A stretch of DNA of 64,000 nt from JACMLD01 sp044227095 (GTDB lineage: Bacteria; Bacteroidota; Bacteroidia; Chitinophagales; Chitinophagaceae): NCBI GenBank assembly GCA_044227095.1, contig JBGAFV010000001.1, forward strand, positions 682,001-746,000. Reading direction: 5' to 3'. The position numbers and the translations under genes are program-made. The notes under the pieces were generated by a model. That model was not told the DNA's origin. It ran no database searches and was given only the letters and a program-made list of their open reading frames with translations. Of the stretch, positions 61,505-64,000 are shown one piece after another (the stretch's first letter is position 1; each line of letters begins with the position of its first letter).

Positions 61505-63664
61505 TTAGTCATACTTATTTGCTTTGTCAAACCCACATTGCCATAACATAAAGGCATATGTTTTTGCCCGGTTTTTAAATATTGTTTGTTTGTCGGCACT
61601 ACCAGCACCATGTCCAGCATTATAATCTACTTTCAGCAAAATAGGTTTGTCAGAAGCTGTTGCGTTTTGTGCAGCAGCAGCAAATTTTGCACATAGCCAA
61701 CTGCTTACCCTTGGGTCGTCCCAACCTGTCGCCACCAGCATGGCAGGATATTTTGTCCCCTTTTGAATGTGCAGCAAGGCATCACTTTCCATCAGGGCAA
61801 AAAACTCATTGATGTTGTCTATTGCTCCATATTCATCGTTTTGAGACTTGCCATGAGACGAATATTCGCCACGCAAAACATTCAGTACGCCTACTTCAGG
61901 CACTGCACAAGCCCAAAGGTCGGGTCGTTCGGTAATAGCCCTGCCTATAAGTATGCCGCCTGCACTTCTACCTTCACAGGCTAAATGCGCTGGTGATGTA
62001 TAACCCTTTGCAACAAGATATTCTGCACAGGCATTAAAGTCTTTCCAGCTATTGGGTTTGCTTTGTTTCATACCGCCTATATGCCAGTTATTTCCTTTTT
62101 CGCCACCTCCCCTTACATGGGCAAAGCAACAAACGACTCCTTTATTGGCAAGCATTGCATAAGAGCGGTGGAAATAATTAGTCAGAACAGGGTCACCATA
62201 AGCGCCATAGCCCATTACAATGGCTACATTGTTGCCATTCAGTTGTAAATCCTTTCTCCGGATAATGGTTAGTGGCACCAATGTGCCATCGTAACTTGGT
62301 ACTTCTTTTTCTTCTACTACTAAATTGTCGGCAAAAGGAAGTGAATTAAGGGTTAAGTATTTATTGGGTGTTTCTTTTGGGTTTCCAATAACTGCATCGG
62401 TTACTTGTGGATAATTTGTCCATCCTTCTCTTTGAATTAAAACGTTGTCGTTTTTATTCATGTTTATTGCCCAATACTGTATGCTTGACGTATTTTCTTT
62501 AAAGGGTGAAGCGGTAATTTTATTGGTTGGCAGGTAAATGAATTTAGAATATGTGGTAACACCATTTTTTTTAAATGGCACAATGAGATAATTTTTTGTT
62601 TGGGCAATGGCATAATAGCTGATTGGGTCGGCTTGTCCAGGTAAAATTGTTTTAGGAATTGCAGTGGGGTTGTTTAAATCCAACATTTTTATAGTGCCAT
62701 TGGGTACATTTTTTAAACAATTATAATAAAGCTTGTTATTGAAGTAATAGATATTGCCAGCCACAACCATATCACTCATTTCGAACAATTTATTCCATTT
62801 GGCTGTTGCGGATTTTCTGTACCATATTTCGGCAAAGGAAGTTTGATATACTCCGGCAAATTCATAGCTACAACCCTTAAAAGTCAGTATTTCCCAAAAA
62901 TACCTGCCATCTGTATAGTTCATAAATTCGGAGCTGTTTTGTTTGCTGACAATCACTTTGTCAGATGCTGTGTCTGTACCTATAATATGTGTTTTAAAAA
63001 TTTCATCATTGTGATGCATATAGGTTTCATGGGTGTTGTATGAAGGAAGCTGTACATAGTAAAATACCCCGTTTTGGTTATTTATAAATCCCTTGTAACT
63101 GCCAGTTATCCTATCAGGTAGCATTTTGTTTTCTGCAATACTGTAAATTTTCACTTCATTTATTTCCTTTCCACCTTCGTGAGCGTAAATGGCAATGTAT
63201 TTTTCGGATGGGTCAAACTCATAGCTGGACGACAGGTTGTAGTTATCGCCCCACATTTCAGCTGATGCAATCACTTGCGGCGAACTTGCATTGTCGAACT
63301 GCCTGTAAATTTTTAATTTACCTTCACCTGTTTTTGTTTGATTATAAAATATAGAGTTGCCTATTCGCCTTACATCAAATTTTAGTTCAGGCAGGACAAC
63401 GTCCAACTTATTCAATTCATTAAATAATGTATTGGCATACGGCAGATTATTTAGTATACTATCGGTAAAATTGGTCTGTGTTTTAAACCAGTTTATTACT
63501 TCGGGATTATTCAGGTTCTCCAGCCATCGGTAAGGGTCTTTTACTGTTACGTTGTGCCATGTGTCAGCACTGTCCACTGTTTTAGTAACAGGATAATTGA
63601 ATTGTGCTGCGGCTTTGTGTCCGCAGTTGAGTAATAGTGTAAGAAAAAATATTTGTCTTGTCAT
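61505..63664 (-). CDS. Exported prolyl oligopeptidase (S9A family)
   Basis: A 719-residue peptidase; the ATG at 63664 starts a clean signal peptide (MTRQIFFLTLLLNCG onward, ending AAAQ). The N-terminal half is a seven-bladed propeller starting with DPYRWLENLNNPEV, and the C-terminal alpha/beta-hydrolase carries the catalytic Ser in CEGRSAGGIL, Asp in GWDDPRV and His in NAGHGAG. The family cleaves short peptides after proline, in the periplasm. It is transcribed away from the Crp/Fnr cluster. Typical length (about 700) supports an intact gene. Confidence 0.95.
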   Translation of the reverse strand: MTRQIFFLTLLLNCGHKAAAQFNYPVTKTVDSADTWHNVTVKDPYRWLENLNNPEVINWFKTQTNFTDSILNNLPYANTLFNELNKLDVVLPELKFDVRRIGNSIFYNQTKTGEGKLKIYRQFDNASSPQVIASAEMWGDNYNLSSSYEFDPSEKYIAIYAHEGGKEINEVKIYSIAENKMLPDRITGSYKGFINNQNGVFYYVQLPSYNTHETYMHHNDEIFKTHIIGTDTASDKVIVSKQNSSEFMNYTDGRYFWEILTFKGCSYEFAGVYQTSFAEIWYRKSATAKWNKLFEMSDMVVAGNIYYFNNKLYYNCLKNVPNGTIKMLDLNNPTAIPKTILPGQADPISYYAIAQTKNYLIVPFKKNGVTTYSKFIYLPTNKITASPFKENTSSIQYWAINMNKNDNVLIQREGWTNYPQVTDAVIGNPKETPNKYLTLNSLPFADNLVVEEKEVPSYDGTLVPLTIIRRKDLQLNGNNVAIVMGYGAYGDPVLTNYFHRSYAMLANKGVVCCFAHVRGGGEKGNNWHIGGMKQSKPNSWKDFNACAEYLVAKGYTSPAHLACEGRSAGGILIGRAITERPDLWACAVPEVGVLNVLRGEYSSHGKSQNDEYGAIDNINEFFALMESDALLHIQKGTKYPAMLVATGWDDPRVSSWLCAKFAAAAQNATASDKPILLKVDYNAGHGAGSADKQTIFKNRAKTYAFMLWQCGFDKANKYD

Positions 63665-63902
63665 GCTACTAAATTTTGTAGTGCGTCCTATGGCATAGCA
63701 GGCAACGAATCGATATTTGCGATGCCAGGTCATTCTGGGTTCCATCACGCTGGTGAAGAAGCTGATTTATTTGTTTTGCCGAAGATAACTACAAATGCTT
63801 AATAGCGAATTGTCAGCCGATAACTGAAGATGATAAGAATTACTGCTGCCGAAGTGAGTTCCGTCGCCTCCTGCTATTGCATACTTTTGTTGGCGGTAGT
63901 GC

Positions 63903-64000
63903 TTATACGAGGTTTGTCTCAATAGCAAGGTCAAGTAACTTTTTACACTCGTCAATTGAAAACCCAAAAATTAATTTAGTGTTTCGCATAACAGAAGCTG
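63903..64000 (-). CDS. C-terminal end of a gene running off the window
   Basis: An open minus-strand frame reaches the window edge and stops at 63903; the visible 32 codons read ...MRNTKLIFGFSIDECKKLL and end ETNLV. It may be the tail of a longer gene or a chance frame. Confidence 0.3.
   Translation of the reverse strand, partial: ASVMRNTKLIFGFSIDECKKLLDLAIETNLV

Noticed and set aside
1..64000. CRISPR array or insertion-sequence transposase
   Set aside because: No regularly spaced repeats and no transposase motifs were seen on either strand.

Overview
The window looks like chromosome of a Bacteroidota bacterium, most likely from the Chitinophagaceae or a close relative. The evidence is a SusC/SusD pair with an adjacent FecR anti-sigma and ECF sigma factor, a type IX secretion (T9SS) sorting domain, many small SCKK-type lipoproteins, LytTR response regulators, absence of Shine-Dalgarno signals, and TAnnTTTG -7 promoter boxes. 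All calls were made by reading the sequence; no searches were run.

Layout. (1) 0-4.3 kb: a VOC-family protein, then tRNA-Arg(CCT) with a large serine recombinase whose last 12 codons lie inside the tRNA gene. This is the classic end of a tRNA-targeted integrated element, followed by a lone receiver protein and about 1 kb of apparently degenerate DNA. (2) 4.3-9 kb: secreted or lipoprotein genes (a T9SS cargo protein, a repeat protein, a Tat-type cupin, a repeat lipoprotein). (3) 9.1-15.2 kb: two paralogous LytTR regulator / TPR-histidine kinase pairs facing each other tail to tail. (4) 15.2-20.1 kb: four lipoproteins, an AraC-family regulator, and a small exported protein ending in a perfect 17-bp hairpin. 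(5) 20.1-28.1 kb: a minus-strand nutrient-uptake locus in the order sigma - FecR - SusC - SusD - TlpA-like thioredoxin. (6) 28.1-33 kb: a long structured hairpin, small regulators, two paralogous small HTH proteins and an FtsX/MacB-type permease.

(7) 33.3-51.8 kb is the most unusual part: about 20 tightly packed plus-strand genes that look like an integrated tailless, probably membrane-containing virus or virus-derived particle. It has many small proteins with one membrane segment and a polybasic flank. It also has three consecutive beta-rich proteins that appear related to one another (candidate jelly-roll capsid proteins), a membrane protein with two annexin-like repeats, and a transglutaminase-like protein. 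The lysis set is rich: a lambda-R-type endolysin, two amidases, an SxGC-type L,D-peptidase-like protein, a PG-binding protein, and holin- and spanin-like proteins. A giant DarB-like methyltransferase-helicase and a RadA-like ATPase complete it. No portal, large terminase, tail or integrase gene was seen.

(8) 51.9-56.8 kb: a markedly AT-rich three-gene operon (DNA methyltransferase, UvrD helicase fused to a Cas4/AddB-like nuclease, and an unknown protein with a C-terminal membrane segment). It is a candidate defence or DNA-modification system. (9) 57-61.2 kb: a Crp/Fnr-regulated cluster (siderophore-interacting-type flavoreductase, two Crp/Fnr regulators, an NAD-dependent epimerase/reductase, a frameshifted methyltransferase, a DUF2798 protein). 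Two FNR-like boxes there sit at exactly the same distance from their -7 elements. (10) 61.5-64 kb: a prolyl oligopeptidase and the edge of another reading frame.
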